This document shows, piece after piece, positions 10,196 through 19,893 of a DNA stretch of 64,000 nucleotides. The stretch is from Piezodorus guildinii (lineage: Eukaryota; Arthropoda; Insecta; Hemiptera; Pentatomidae), in NCBI GenBank assembly GCA_023052935.1, contig CM041298.1, positions 114,656,977-114,720,976 of the forward strand, read 5' to 3'. The translations under genes and the position numbers were made by a program. The notes under the pieces are model-generated. The model searched no databases. It was given only the letters and a program-made list of their open reading frames with translations, and was not told where the DNA came from. Numbering within the stretch: position 1 is the stretch's first letter; each line of letters opens with the position of its first letter.

Positions 10196-11537
10196 TATAA
10201 CACAATGCTGCATTTATTAAAATTTTGATCGATGTTTTGAACTTAAATGGTGTTTTCAACATATTTTCCCTTGGTGAATTTGATTAAAGAGTTAGTTTTT
10301 CTCTACCACGTACAGATTTTCCACAAAATCTGTCAACTCAGATGAGCCACGAGATCATGCTTCAAAACTAAATTTAAAGACAAATTACAAGTAAAATAGA
10401 AAATTTTATATATAATATCTTTAATTACATAAGTTTTAAATGAAATAGGAATATTTTTGAAGTTTTGGTCCAATTTAAGTACAAATTAGAGGCTGCAGAA
10501 TTTTCTTTTTCTCGACTTTCTGGATGTTCTTTCACCTTCAGAGTCCCTTTTTAGGTTCCAACAGTAATCAGCCATCATGGTGGCATACCATTTCCCCTGG
10601 TATCGCTGCTCTATCACTTTTATGTCCTGGTGGAACCTTTCGCCGTGTTCTTCACTGTAATCCCCTAAATTTTGGGGGAAATAATCTATGTGCGAATGAA
10701 GGAAATGAACCTTTACGCTCATGAGGCAGCCAAGATTTCGGAAAGCTTTCAACAAGCGTTCCACCGAATTGGGGTCCTTTTTGTTGCCTAGGAAACCTTC
10801 CACCACAGCCTTGAAGCTTAGCCAGGCTTTCTTTTCCAGGGAATTCATGGTGTTCTCAAACTCATGGTCTTTAAAAAGCGGGCGGATTTGGGGGCCAACA
10901 AATATACCCGATTTTTTTTTTTCTGAAGTTACTTTGGAAAACCTCTTTCCGAAACTCTCCGAGTTTGAAATGTAAGGGTGGAAGCAACACACTTTTAGGT
11001 TCCAACATAGGTGGATTTATCACGCTTTTTGAGCCAGGTTCTAACTCTGTTCTTGGGGCCAATCTTTGATGATCCAGTGCTTTGCTCTGGCCCTACTATC
11101 CCACTCACATAGAAAACAAGGCATCTTAGTGAATCCAGCCTGCAGGCCTAGTAACAGGCCAATGACCTTGAAATCTCCGTACACCATCCATTTGTGAGTA
11201 TGGTATGCAATGTTTTCTAATACAATTTTCAGGTTTTGATAAGTTTCTTTCAAATGCACAGAATGAAGTATAGGTATAGATGAATATTTATTCCCATAAT
11301 GAAGAAGGACTCCTTTTAAACTAGCCTTAGAAGCATCTATAAATGTGGCCTCTTACATCTTCCCTCCCTTTTGCATGAGGTGCATATACAATCATGTAGC
11401 AGAAAAACTTAGTGTGATAGGAATATAAGTTACAGATATAAGGAATATCTCTTAGAAATTTGAACTTAGCATGGCAAAAAACTTTAGAAAAATGCATCAG
11501 AAATCAAACATAGAATTTCATGCAGCATTGTGTTATA
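10196..11537 (-). mobile_element. DNA transposon with 18-bp inverted repeats, unknown superfamily
   Basis: Perfect 18-bp inverted repeats TATAACACAATGCTGCAT (10196-10213) and its complement (11520-11537) bound about 1.34 kb. Outside them, Jockey A codons for YKRLIYMTI (right) and IRPIWT (left) are adjacent in intact copies, so the unit inserted between them. The outermost TA or TAT may be duplicated target. Inside lies a broken frame for a transposase-like protein. I cannot assign a superfamily from TIR or target. Confidence 0.7.
10486..11350 (-). pseudogene. Transposon-encoded protein, family not identified
   Basis: Three minus-strand pieces form one protein. First comes SLKGVLLHYGNKYSSIPI, HLKETYQNLK, HTHKWMVYGDFKVIGLLLG and CFLCEWDSRAR (11041-11350). 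Next is SVLLPPLHFKLGEFRKEVF (about 10930-11040). Last is FVGPQIRPLFKD, SVKVHFLHSHIDYFPQNLGD, EEHGERFHQDIKV and YATMMADYCWNLKRD (10486-10992). At least two frameshifts separate them. Features include a CFLC-x-WD motif, several conserved acidic and histidine residues and a GERFHQD block that could form a nuclease-like active site. I recognise the general type as a repeated transposon-like protein in invertebrate genomes but not its superfamily. The N-terminus is missing. Confidence 0.55.
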
Positions 11538-11625
11538 GTCATGTAGATGAGCCTTTTGTAGTTCAGAGGAAGGTTTGACCGTTTGTCAAGTAAGAGTTGA
11601 AGTAGCTTAAAATGGGGAGTAGAAG
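11538..11625 (-). pseudogene. Jockey A fragment flanking the unknown transposon
   Basis: The minus strand encodes KLLQLLLTNGQT-like residues followed by LNYKRLIYMTI, the Jockey A segment upstream of IRPIWTYG. It is the other side of the insertion at 10196-11537. Confidence 0.6.
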
Positions 11626-12125
11626 AAAAATTTAATCACCAAAATGATTGTAAGTTCACAAGAAGCTCTAAAGAAGCCCAGGAAATCATTAGAAAAGTGG
11701 AAAGATGTCATCATTCCTTTACAGTGATGGTTTGATTTTATGGCACAACTAAGCTCCATTTGGGTGAAAAATGGTCTCAACCAACAGGACGATATTTTGG
11801 AACCTGTCGTAAAGGATCTAAATGATACTCTTTTTCCTATAAATGATTGGGTTTCCCAGCAGGATTCCTCTCGAGCTCGCAAGGCCATGTCAACTCTGCT
11901 GAGACGGCAAAAGATCATTCCAGCTTATATCTCTGCCTAGCTTTGGTCCAAACTGAAGAGGAGACCATGCCACCCTATGGAGCTACCCTAACTTGGTAAG
12001 CCTCAAACAATCTGTGGTCCGAGGAAATTGGCGATTTCCTCAAAAAGTGCTGCGTGCTGCTATTGATGACTGGCCATAGAGATTAAATTCATTGTGTCAA
12101 GGTAAAAGGGGGGCATTTTGAGTAA
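11626..12125 (+). pseudogene. Tc1/mariner-type transposase, C-terminal half
   Basis: Frames give KFNHQND, SSKEAQEIIRKVERCHHSFT, ILEPVVKDLNDTLFPINDWV and then QQDSSRARKAM, which carries the second catalytic Asp. IPAYISA, TEEETMPPYGATLTW and VLRAAIDDWP follow. In relatives the third acidic residue lies in a SPDLNPLD block; here that stretch is degenerate, apparently replaced by PPYGATLTW. At least two frameshifts and several stops are present. Order and register continue exactly from the half ending near 9432. Confidence 0.7.
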
Positions 12126-12799
12126 TTACTTTTCTTTCTTTTTTATTCTCTATAAATATATATCCTTTTTTAATGAAGTTTTTGAAAAAAACTCAATTTT
12201 TCCGTTGAAATCTGTAAATATTTCCTTGTAACAACATTTATGGCATGACCAGATACAAAAGGCTCATCTACCTGACTCCATAAGGGCAATTGACTAATGG
12301 AATTACTGAAACATCGTGTCCCTCTCGCAATAATCCATAATGATGTTAGTATTCCATACGTATGATGTATATTGCAAGTATGCTCTATTCAGTTATAACA
12401 GAAACATTATTAATTAGACTTCAAAGAGCCCAGAATGAAGCTGTACGTTTCATAACGCTGTGACATGGTCCGTGGTTTAGGGTCCAGGTCCTTCATTATA
12501 AATACAATTATTCAAGTTCTATAGTTTAATTTCTTTAGCAAGCGGCATACAAGATTTAAGTAATACGGTAGAAAATTCTATCATAACACCAACGCTGTCT
12601 CCGAATGGGCATAAAATAATACAACGAGAAACAAATTAGATAAAGAATAGCCTCAAACTGCTCCTGGTTATTACACTAATGTTCTTCCATCCATGTATTC
12701 GGGAAGAGGCTTCCTACGGGAATGGCTTAAAGTTGGAGGGTCCCTCTATCTTATCGCTACTCATCATAGGCAGCGACACTGTACGTTCACTTTTACTTT
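12126..12799. other. Unclassified stretch
   Basis: Begins with the likely 3' flank of the Tc1-like element. One short frame near 12405-12455 (LLIRLQRAQNEAVRFI) resembles the thumb region of non-LTR RTs but is too short to call. Confidence 0.35.
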
Positions 12800-13672
12800 A
12801 ACTTACTATACATAGTAAGGGGAAGTATTGCGATCGTGGAAAATCTTGGAATTCCAGTTTTCAACGGAAATACACATTTTAGGGTCCCCTGAGTCCAAAT
12901 AACCAAGTCCCGCAAAAAGGTCTGTGTGTGTGTGTGCGTGGTAACTCCCGGGCTATGAAACTGAAATTTCATATTTAAGACAAATATACGCCCGAGACGT
13001 TACAAAACCTTTTTCATCAAAATGAGCTTACTAGAAGAGCCACTTTAAACCATGCATTTTGCACCTTTTTTCGATTTTCTCAAAAACGGTTCCGACGATT
13101 TTGATTAAACTCGCTAAATTGATGTAAAATTTAATGGGCTTAAATATCATTTAGGTTTCATTCGGATTAAAAAGGTCTGACAGGGCTTAAATGCCGATAT
13201 TTTAAATTTTCTTTCTCTGAGGTACCTTTAATTTTGTTGACTCTATAAAGATAACAATATTGTCTTGTCACCACTAATGGAAAACAAGTAAATATATAAA
13301 ATGAATGAATTCGATACCCAACTAAAGGATAAAACAAATATTTCCTTAATGCAATTTTTCGATTTTGAACAATTGAAAAGTAATATACACGTATAATATA
13401 CGATTGGAAAGCTAAAACTTTTATAAAAAATATCATCTCATACACAAGCTTTTAAAAGTTAATAGAGAGTGATAAAAAGCCGGTAAAACTACGTAATTGT
13501 TTTAGATAATAATATAATAGAATTTTTGAACAAAACACATGTTTCTATAGAAATTCAATTTAATTATTTCTTTAATAGTTTCACTAATTTTTATCTCTAA
13601 CTGTATTTGAAAATTCTTTAATTGATATTAACTACGGAGGTAAGTGAAAGCTGCACGCACCAGATTTTTATT
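12800..13672 (+). repeat. Repeat R, near-complete reference copy
   Basis: This copy spans the 5' hairpin (TTTAACTTACTATACATAGT), GCGATCGTGGAAAA, AAGTCCCGCAAAAAGGTC, a (GT)n tract and CCCGGGCTATGAAACTGAAA. It continues with TCTGACAGGGCTTAAATGCC, ACACATGTTTCTATAGAAAT and the 3' end GGTAAGTGAAAG...CGCACCAGATTTTTA. It is about 870 bp with no coding frame. The first and last 40 bp hold a short inverted repeat, ACTTTCACTTAC versus GTAAGTGAAAGT. No family name was recognised. Confidence 0.8.
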
Positions 13673-13674
13673 GG

Positions 13675-14018
13675 ATTGAGTTCAAAATTAAAGACACCGG
13701 GCGGATGTAAACAGAGCGGGAAAATTTAAAACTTGTTATAATTCGACATATCACACTCTACTAAAAGCAGTTGAACTGGATGAAGTTTAGGTCAAAAGGA
13801 ATACTTTATTAACAATTGCTTATTAAAGTGCAAAACCCTGAGCTATCTTTACTCAAATATGATCTTACACGAATTTCATAATAGAAAGAATAAAGCCTCT
13901 AAATACACATTACTTTTTCCGAAACATAAAACACCAATCTTCAACAAAGCTTTCATTGTAAGTGCATTTAGGACATTTAATAAGTTTGATAGTTAGTTAC
14001 TATCATCAAACCCATTTC
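13675..14018. other. Unclassified stretch
   Basis: Nothing recognised. Confidence 0.35.
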
Positions 14019-14019
14019 G

Positions 14020-14150
14020 ACATATGGAATAGAGCTTTGGGGATCTACTAAGCTGTCTACTTCCTCCCGCATTCAATCCTTATAATCTAAAATCCTTCGC
14101 AAAATCCTAAATGCTCCTTATTTCGTCAGAAATAAAATCATCCATAACGA

Positions 14151-14181
<31 letters not shown>

Positions 14182-14575
14182 CCAAATTACCGTCAAGACT
14201 TGAATCCAAATCCTATATGGTCAGTACTTGTTTGCCATAATTTAATAGAAACTTAGGTTACTGAACCAAGTATAATAGAATAACGACCTTAATATCCCAT
14301 TTGTGACAGACCTTTCTCGTACCAGATGTACCACTTTTAATTCCAAACTCCCAGCCTATATAAACTCTCTTGTCCGCAACCTATCAACCTCACATATTCC
14401 GGGGCGATAGAAAAGTAGATGGCCTCGGGATCTACTTACTTAAATAAACATCGAAGTTCTACCGCTGGGTAGTTTCTTCACAAGCCTTTCACGCCCTTTA
14501 TTATATTTCAACACTTTTACTTATTGTATTTATGTTAATATACAGTTGTAAAATTCAATAAAACATAAATAAATT
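14020..14575 (+). pseudogene. Jockey A 3' end, interrupted by a short retroposed RNA
   Basis: The DNA encodes PISTYGIELWGSTKLSTSSR, KILRKILNAPYFVRNKIIHN then, after a 125-bp insertion, NDLNIPFVTDLSRTRCTTF and RNLSTSHIP. It ends with the Jockey A 3' UTR (ACCGCTGGGTAGTTTCTTCA). Several stops and indels are present. It is closest in wording to the full-length copy at the right edge of the window (NDLNIPFVTDLSRTRYTTF). Confidence 0.75.
14155..14279 (-). mobile_element. Short retroposed RNA (about 98 nt plus poly-A) with 11-bp TSD
   Basis: A 27-T run (poly-A on the minus strand) adjoins 98 bp of unrelated sequence. The whole is flanked by direct repeats ATAACGACCTT at 14144-14154 and 14280-14290. 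The host Jockey codons are restored if it is removed. The 98-nt body has a CTTGGTT/AACCTAAG hairpin near its 5' end but no tRNA fold I can close. It may be a SINE or a processed small RNA. Confidence 0.75.
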
Positions 14576-14984
14576 ACTAACTTCAAACAGTTAGGAGAAA
14601 ATTTATGTGAAATAATTAATAAGAAATACCTTTAATTTTAAAAACATTAAATTATTATTTTAGAAGGGTTTATTAATTTTTGAAAATACTATCCTTTAAA
14701 TATTGTGTTATTTAAATCTTTAATGCATATAGTGTAGATAAGATAATTAGAAGTGTTAATGAGAAAAGAGAGTTAAATTTCTTTTTATTTTTATTTTATT
14801 TATTAATGTCACGGTTAATGTTTTATTTTATGTTTTGTTTTATTATGTTAACTTTAAATAGTATTATCACTTTCAATTACCTATATATGTATTTCATATA
14901 TAGTAAAAACGGTTTTATATGTTTCAAACGAAATTGAATACAGTTCTTTAAACGTTTATTAACTCTATCTTTTACTTTCACTAA
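14576..14984. other. AT-rich stretch with R-like hairpin
   Basis: Around 14870-14925 an ACTTTCAATTACCTATATAT...ATATATAGTAAAAACGG hairpin resembles the R 5' end but does not continue into R. Confidence 0.35.
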
Positions 14985-15500
14985 CCTATATATGAATTAT
15001 ATAGTTAGGGAAATTATAGCGATCGTGAAAATTTTCGAATCCCAGTTATCAACGAAATTTGCCCACATTTTCGGGTCCCTTAGTTGAAACAACCAAGAAA
15101 CGCGAACAAGTTTGTATGTACGTATGTGGTAAGTCAAGCTCGAAAATGTCTGAAAAACTGAAAATTCATATTTAAGACAAATATATGCCCGAGATGTTAC
15201 AACTGTTTCTTCAAAATTGGCGTACCCGAAGAGCTACTTTTTTCCACGCATTATTAACTTTTTCACGATTTACTTCAAAACTGTTTGATATTCTGATTGA
15301 AATATTCAGACAGGGCTTAAATGCCGATATTTTAAATTTTCTTCCTCTCAAGTACCTTTAGTTTTGAGAATTTTATAAACTATTTCACCTTATTACCATT
15401 AATAAAAACAGCTAAATATAAAAGTTTGATAAATAACTAAAGGTGAAAAAAGTAAAAATATTTATGTACACAAATTTCGTGTTTTTTAACATGAATCCAG
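14985..15500 (+). repeat. Repeat R, 5' part of an interrupted copy
   Basis: Starts at the R hairpin (CTTTCACTAACCTATATATG) and includes GCGATCGTGAAAATTTTCG and CAGGGCTTAAATGCCGATAT. R resumes at 16432 and ends at 19366, so about 3.7 kb of other elements sits within it. Confidence 0.7.
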
Positions 15501-15510
15501 TAACACAACA

Positions 15511-15729
15511 CTTACTTGACAGACGCTCTAAACTTCCACTTATCTACAAAAGGCTCATTTATATCACCATCATAAGGCCTATCACCTATCTGGACTTACG
15601 GAGTTGAGCTCTGGGGCTCTACTAAACCATCTAATTCTTCTCTTATTCAATCCTTACAATCCAAAATCCTTCGGAAAATCCTCAACGCTCCTTACTTTGT
15701 CACGAATAAACTCATACATAAAGACCTTG
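15511..15729 (+). pseudogene. Jockey A internal fragment
   Basis: Encodes DRRSKLPLIYKRLIYITIIRP, a 6-bp duplication ATCACC, WTYGVELWGSTKPSNSS and KILRKILNAPYFVTNKLIHKD. It ends abruptly at 15729 before the C-terminus and lacks a 3' UTR, so it is not a simple 5'-truncated insertion. Confidence 0.7.
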
Positions 15730-16430
15730 TTGGGGAGAGGGGCGACAGCACACTCGCTCGTAGCCTCAACCCGAACGTTAACTATGAGTCGCCGAATTCC
15801 TTATATTTGTTTAGGTTTCGTTATGGGTTTATTAAGGTTACTAACTTTGTAAAATACATATATTAAGGAAAACAAAAAAAAACAAAGAAGAAATAAAATT
15901 AACTTTCTAATAAACGTGAGAGTACTGTGCTGTCACCTGGCTTCCTGTCAAAGAAGCAGAGCGCCCCTAGTGGTCGGAAATGAAAACAGAGATTGGCTGT
16001 ATGAGCCTAGTTTGCTCTAGTTTTTTTCCCCTTTGTCTTGTCCCTTTCAACAGCCATGTAGTAGAAGAATTAAGAAGAGCCCCTGGCCAAAGGGGAGGAG
16101 GAGAAGAGGAGAGAAATATCACCATTTTAAAGCGTGAGACAGAATCTTCACCATCTCAGATTTCTACCACTTAAGTTCATATCACATGTCATATACTTTG
16201 CAGTAGTTCAATTTACTAAACCAATAGATTAACACCTGGCCACCAAGTTTAAATTTAGCATTTTCTTTCGTAATATAATTCATTTTTTATTTCCATTCAG
16301 TGTTTCATTTGATCTAGGTCCAGCCTTCATTTACTTAGTTTATATATATTTTCATACAGTCGACTTCAAATTCAAATAGGAGTGATTATTTTGACATTGA
16401 GTTGGAGGTTATTACTCTGAAAATCCGAAA
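15730..16430. mobile_element. Unknown insert Z inside repeat R
   Basis: This is about 700 bp of non-R DNA. The blocks CAAAGAAGCAGAGCGCCCCT (about 15945) and TTGACATTGAGTTGGAGGTT (about 16390) recur, closely spaced, in the 120-bp insert at 55501-55623. In both cases they sit at the same point of R, before the (ATTGTCGTAGAT) block. The longer version has AATAAAATTAA-type tracts and no coding frame. It may be an insertion present in an R source copy, with internal deletion in the second locus. Confidence 0.5.
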
Positions 16431-16431
16431 A

Positions 16432-16561
16432 AACTAATTCATTGTCGTAGATGATAATACAATAGATTATTTAATAAAACACATGTTTCTATTAAAATTC
16501 AATGTAATTTAATTAATTATTTAAAAAATTTATTTTCATATTTAAATGTATTTAAAATTGA
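16432..16561 (+). repeat. Repeat R, middle part of an interrupted copy
   Basis: Contains TAATTCATTGTCGTAGATGA, AAACACATGTTTCTATTAAA and AAATGTATTTAAAATTG, matching R near its 3' end. R ends at 19312-19366. Confidence 0.7.
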
Positions 16562-16606
16562 TTATTCGCACAGCACCTTTCCAAAGTTTTCACTCCTCAT
16601 CCTGAG

Positions 16607-17497
16607 TTGAATCCAAACCATACTTCAACAGTTGAACAGTTCTTTACTTCACCAATACCACTCTCCTTACCTCCTAAAGCAGTTAATCCCTCTGAGGTCA
16701 AATATCTTCTTAAAAAGCTTCCTCTCCGTAAATCCCATGGATATGATCTCCTCACGCCTCAGATCTTAAGACAACTTCCAATCAAAGCCATTACAACCAG
16801 CTATACCGCCGAAGTAACTGCCATCCTCCAGTCCCTCCTTCTTCGCCAGCAATCTTCCTCTCAAGTAATCATATGCACCGATTCCCTCTCCACTCTCTCC
16901 TCTATCCGTAACATATATTCCTCTGACTACCTCATCCAAAGAATTCATACCACACTTGCATCCTTTTCCTCCCGGGTCAACATTGTTTTCTTCTGGGTTC
17001 CAGGACATTGTGGGATCTTGGGGAACGATCGGGCTGATTTAGCGGCACGTCATGCGGTTTCCGAGGGTCTTGAACTTCAAGGTGTGAGCCTGCCTGACCT
17101 TGTCACTTCAATTCGATCTAGCATATTGGGTTGCTGGCAGCGGGAGTGGGCGGTCCTCGGGAACAATAAGCTTCGCCTTATTCGGCCCCGCGTTGGCCCT
17201 TGGGGGTCCTCCTGCCGGCCGTCTCGACGCGAAGAGGTTGTGCTCGCGCGACTTCGTATAGGACACTCTAGGTTGACCCACGGTTATCTCATGGCCCGTG
17301 GACATCCGCCTCTCTGTCGATCATGTCAGGTTCCTCTCTCAATACTCCACATCCTCACAGAATGCCGACAATATACCGCTTCACGTATTCTTTTCAACCT
17401 CCCCACCGATCTGTCGCTTCTTCTCTCTGATTCCTCTCCTCATATAACTAACATCTTTCGCTTCCTAAAGTCAAACCATCTTTACTCTCAGATCTAA
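16607..17497 (+). pseudogene. Fused frame: Jockey B pre-RT segment joined to RNase H domain
   Basis: One open frame of 296 codons. Residues 1 to about 62 (TTG-initiated, but open upstream to 16562) are the Jockey B region before the RT, including LPPKAVNPSEVKYLLKKLP and HGYDLLTPQILRQLPIKAIT. From about residue 65 it is an RNase H domain: TAEVTAILQSLL (catalytic Glu), IICTDSLSTLSSI (second Asp), FFWVPGHCGILGNDRADLAA (His and last Asp). It then has a C-terminal CRSCQ...HILTEC knuckle (C-x2-C-x8-H-x4-C). The first RNase H Asp is missing because the inserted element is 5'-truncated. The fusion is a by-product of insertion in frame, so a functional protein is unlikely. Confidence 0.85.
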
Positions 17498-17589
17498 ACT
17501 ATACTCTCACTCTACTCCTATAATCATGTAACCTGTGTCTAACGGTGTAAAGGCGAACATGACCCTGGTGGTTGTCGCCTCGAAAAAAA
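16796..17589 (+). mobile_element. I-clade-like (RNase H) retrotransposon, 5'-truncated insertion
   Basis: The 794-bp insert starts inside an RNase H domain and ends with a short 3' UTR (GGTGGTTGTCGCCTCG) and poly-A. It is flanked by 12-bp direct repeats AAAGCCATTACA at 16784-16795 and 17590-17601. Its GC content is visibly higher than that of its surroundings. RNase H plus a terminal CCHC is found in I, R1, LOA and related clades; the RT is absent, so the clade is open. Confidence 0.85.
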
Positions 17590-17593
17590 AAAG

Positions 17594-18853
17594 CCATTAC
17601 ATTCCTTACACATCTCTATAACAGTATCCTACGCACTACCTATTTTCCTCTCTTATGAAAACATTCAACTATCATCCTTTTCCTGAAACCAGGCAAACCT
17701 TCTAACAGCACGTCGTCTTACAGACCTATTAGCCTACTTCCGATCCTCTCAAAAATTTTCGAAAAGCTCCTACTAAAACGAATCCTTGATAAATTTAAAA
17801 ATTTTCCCTCACATCAGTTTGGATTTCGTTCTCAACATTCCACGGTTCAGCAAGGACTCCGAGTTGTAGACCACATTTCCTCCGCCCTTAAGTGCAAGGA
17901 GTATTGTTCGGGTGCCTTTCTGGACATAGCTCAAGCTTTTGACCGGGTGTGGCACCCGGGATTGCTCTTTAAGCTCAAAACCCATTTACCTCAATCCTTA
18001 TACCTAATCCTCCGATCCTATTTACCAAACCGCTCCTTCCGAGTTCGCTGTGGTTCCGAATTTTCCAAACATTATACTGTTGAGGCCGGTGTTCCTCAAG
18101 GCAGCGTCATAGGACCCGTCCTCTACATCCTCTACACTGCCGATATCTCTACCGATCCCGATACCTTTCTGGCAACATTTGCTGACGACACAGCCATTTA
18201 ATCATCCAATTCCGATCCTGAAGTAGCATCGCTAAATCTCCAAAGGCACCTTTCCCTTGTCGAAGACTGGTGTAAGGCTTGGCGAATTAAGCAAATGTAC
18301 ACACGTCACCTTCACCCTTCGACGTAAATCCTCTCCAACAGTTAAATTCAATTCCATACCGCTTTCTTACTCAGACACAGTCCGGTACCTTGGCTTTTTA
18401 CTAGACAAAAGACTGACGTGGAACCCACATACAAGACTTAAAAGGATAGAACTCAACCGCAGATTCGGCCGGTTATACAAACTACTAAACAGAAAATATC
18501 ATCCTGCAGTCGACAACAAATTACTAATATATAAGACAGTACTGAAACCTATATGGACCTACGGACTTGAACTATGGGGGACAACTAAACATTCTAACAT
18601 CAAACGTATCCAATCCTTCCAATCCAAAGTCCTCCGAACAATAGTTAATGCTCCTTATTACGTTACCAACTGTACCCTACACCATGACCTTAATATTCCA
18701 TTTATTTTAGACCTGGTACCATCCAAATTCTCCAAATTCCATCAGAACCTTCTTCATCATCCTAATCCTCTTGCTCAATCTCTTTCCAGCTCCACCCATC
18801 CCTACAATCCTCCTCGAAGATTGAAACGGCAGTGGCCCCTTGACGTTTTGTAA
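17594..18853 (+). pseudogene. Jockey B reverse transcriptase and C-terminus
   Basis: Continues the host frame after the insertion: AITFLTHLYNSILRTTYFP, KPGKPSNSTSSYRPISLLPI, HQFGFRSQHSTVQQ, GAFLDIAQAFDRVWHPGLLF, GVPQGSVIGPVLYILYTADI and FADDTAI. It then has a TAA stop at 18199 and a shifted frame from about 18257 (HVTFTLRRKSSPTVKF, IWTYGLELWGTTKHSNIKR, VNAPYYVTNCTLHHDLNIP) to PPRRLKRQW. The RT catalytic FADD is intact. A TGA near 17655, the TAA and a frameshift make it non-functional. Confidence 0.85.
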
Positions 18854-19311
18854 ACATTTATCTGGAGTTCTGACACTGGTCAGATCCTCCACTCATGTAC
18901 TGTATGTTTGTGGCTATTCCGTCCTAGCTCGGCCTCCACTGGCTTACACCAGAGAAGCGCTGAGTGAGAGGCGCTGGGATCTCTTGGATTCCACAAGTGG
19001 GGGGAGCAGCCGAGTCTAGGTTCTCTTTAACATATTATATATAGTTAAGTTTGCTTGTATGATTTTTATTTATTTCCCAACTTGTATTTATCTCTACTAC
19101 AGGTTGTTGTTTTGATTTGTTTCTTGTTGTTTTTTTGTTTTATTAATTGTTATTTTTGTTGTATATATTTGAATTTATTTATTTCCGATTTTATGTAATT
19201 TGACTTTATCATTATTTTCTGTATATATTGTATGAATGTGTAATACATCATTATTACTACTGTTCATTATGTAACAAATTTTAATATTTCTCAATAAAAA
19301 AAAAAAATTTA

Positions 19312-19366
19312 TTATAACAACAGAGGTAAGCGAAAATTGTGTGTTGCATGTACCAGATTTTTATTA
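19312..19366 (+). repeat. Repeat R, 3' end of an interrupted copy
   Basis: ATAACAACAGAGGTAAGCGA then ACCAGATTTTTATT is the R 3' terminus, directly after the Jockey B poly-A. Confidence 0.75.
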
Positions 19367-19439
19367 TTATTATTTTTATATTAGAATAAAAGGGAATCCT
19401 AGAAGCCCTCAATCGAGGCATTTTATATTTGTTTTATTT

Positions 19440-19893
19440 AATTTTTTTTTATTAGTATTCATTGAAATTTACAACTGTACAACAAGTAAGTTAGCTAACA
19501 GAAATACATGAAAAAGACATGAAGAGAAAATCCCTATTGGCATCATTCCACTGGGTAATCTAAACTAGAAGGTCTCGTGGCCGTCTTCTTTTCAGAGTGT
19601 GGTTAGAGTGGTAGTGGAGTTTTTCATGGAAGGATCGATACCTGGTTCGGGCCAAATCAGCATGGAATATTAAGGTCTTTATGTATGAGTTTATTCGTGA
19701 CAAAGTAAGGAGCGTTGAGGATTTTGTATTGTTAGGATTGGATGCTGGAAGAGTTTAATGGTTTAGTAGAGCCCCAGAGGGTGGTGATATAGATGAGGGT
19801 TTTGCATATAAATGTAAGGTTAGATCGTCTGCCCAATAAGTGTTGTAGTGACCGAAAGCGAAGGACAGTTTATTGTCGTTTTAGTCTTGAGTG
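19440..19893 (-). pseudogene. Jockey A 3' end, degenerate
   Basis: The minus strand carries the Jockey A 3' UTR (CCAGTGGAATGATGCCAATA) and eroded codons for WGSTKPLNSS, NAPYFVTNKLIHKDLN and the LQHLLGRRSNLTF region, with several deletions. Poly-T near 19445 marks the tail. It is 5'-truncated at about 19893. Confidence 0.7.

Larger units (their letters stand above)
16562..19311 (+). mobile_element. Jockey family B element, 5'-truncated, with nested insertion
   Basis: It begins with codons for HLSKVFTPHPELNPNHTST, homologous to Jockey A residues just before the RT domain, and ends with an A12-13 tail at about 19298-19311. A 794-bp foreign insertion occupies 16796-17589. Wording differs from family A throughout (YTKHSNIKRIQSFQSKVL against STKPSNSSRIQSLQSKIL), so this is a sister family. 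The 3' UTR has a distinctive GC-rich segment at 18900-19020. Confidence 0.8.

Noticed and set aside
12380..12470. LLIRLQRAQNEAVRFI resembling the thumb of a non-LTR reverse transcriptase
   Set aside because: Only about 16 residues match, with stops around them and no adjacent RT motif.
15955..15978. Complement of GCGCCCCTAGTGG resembles a CTCF site
   Set aside because: It lacks one G of the core and the second copy of insert Z does not keep it; a chance match is likely.
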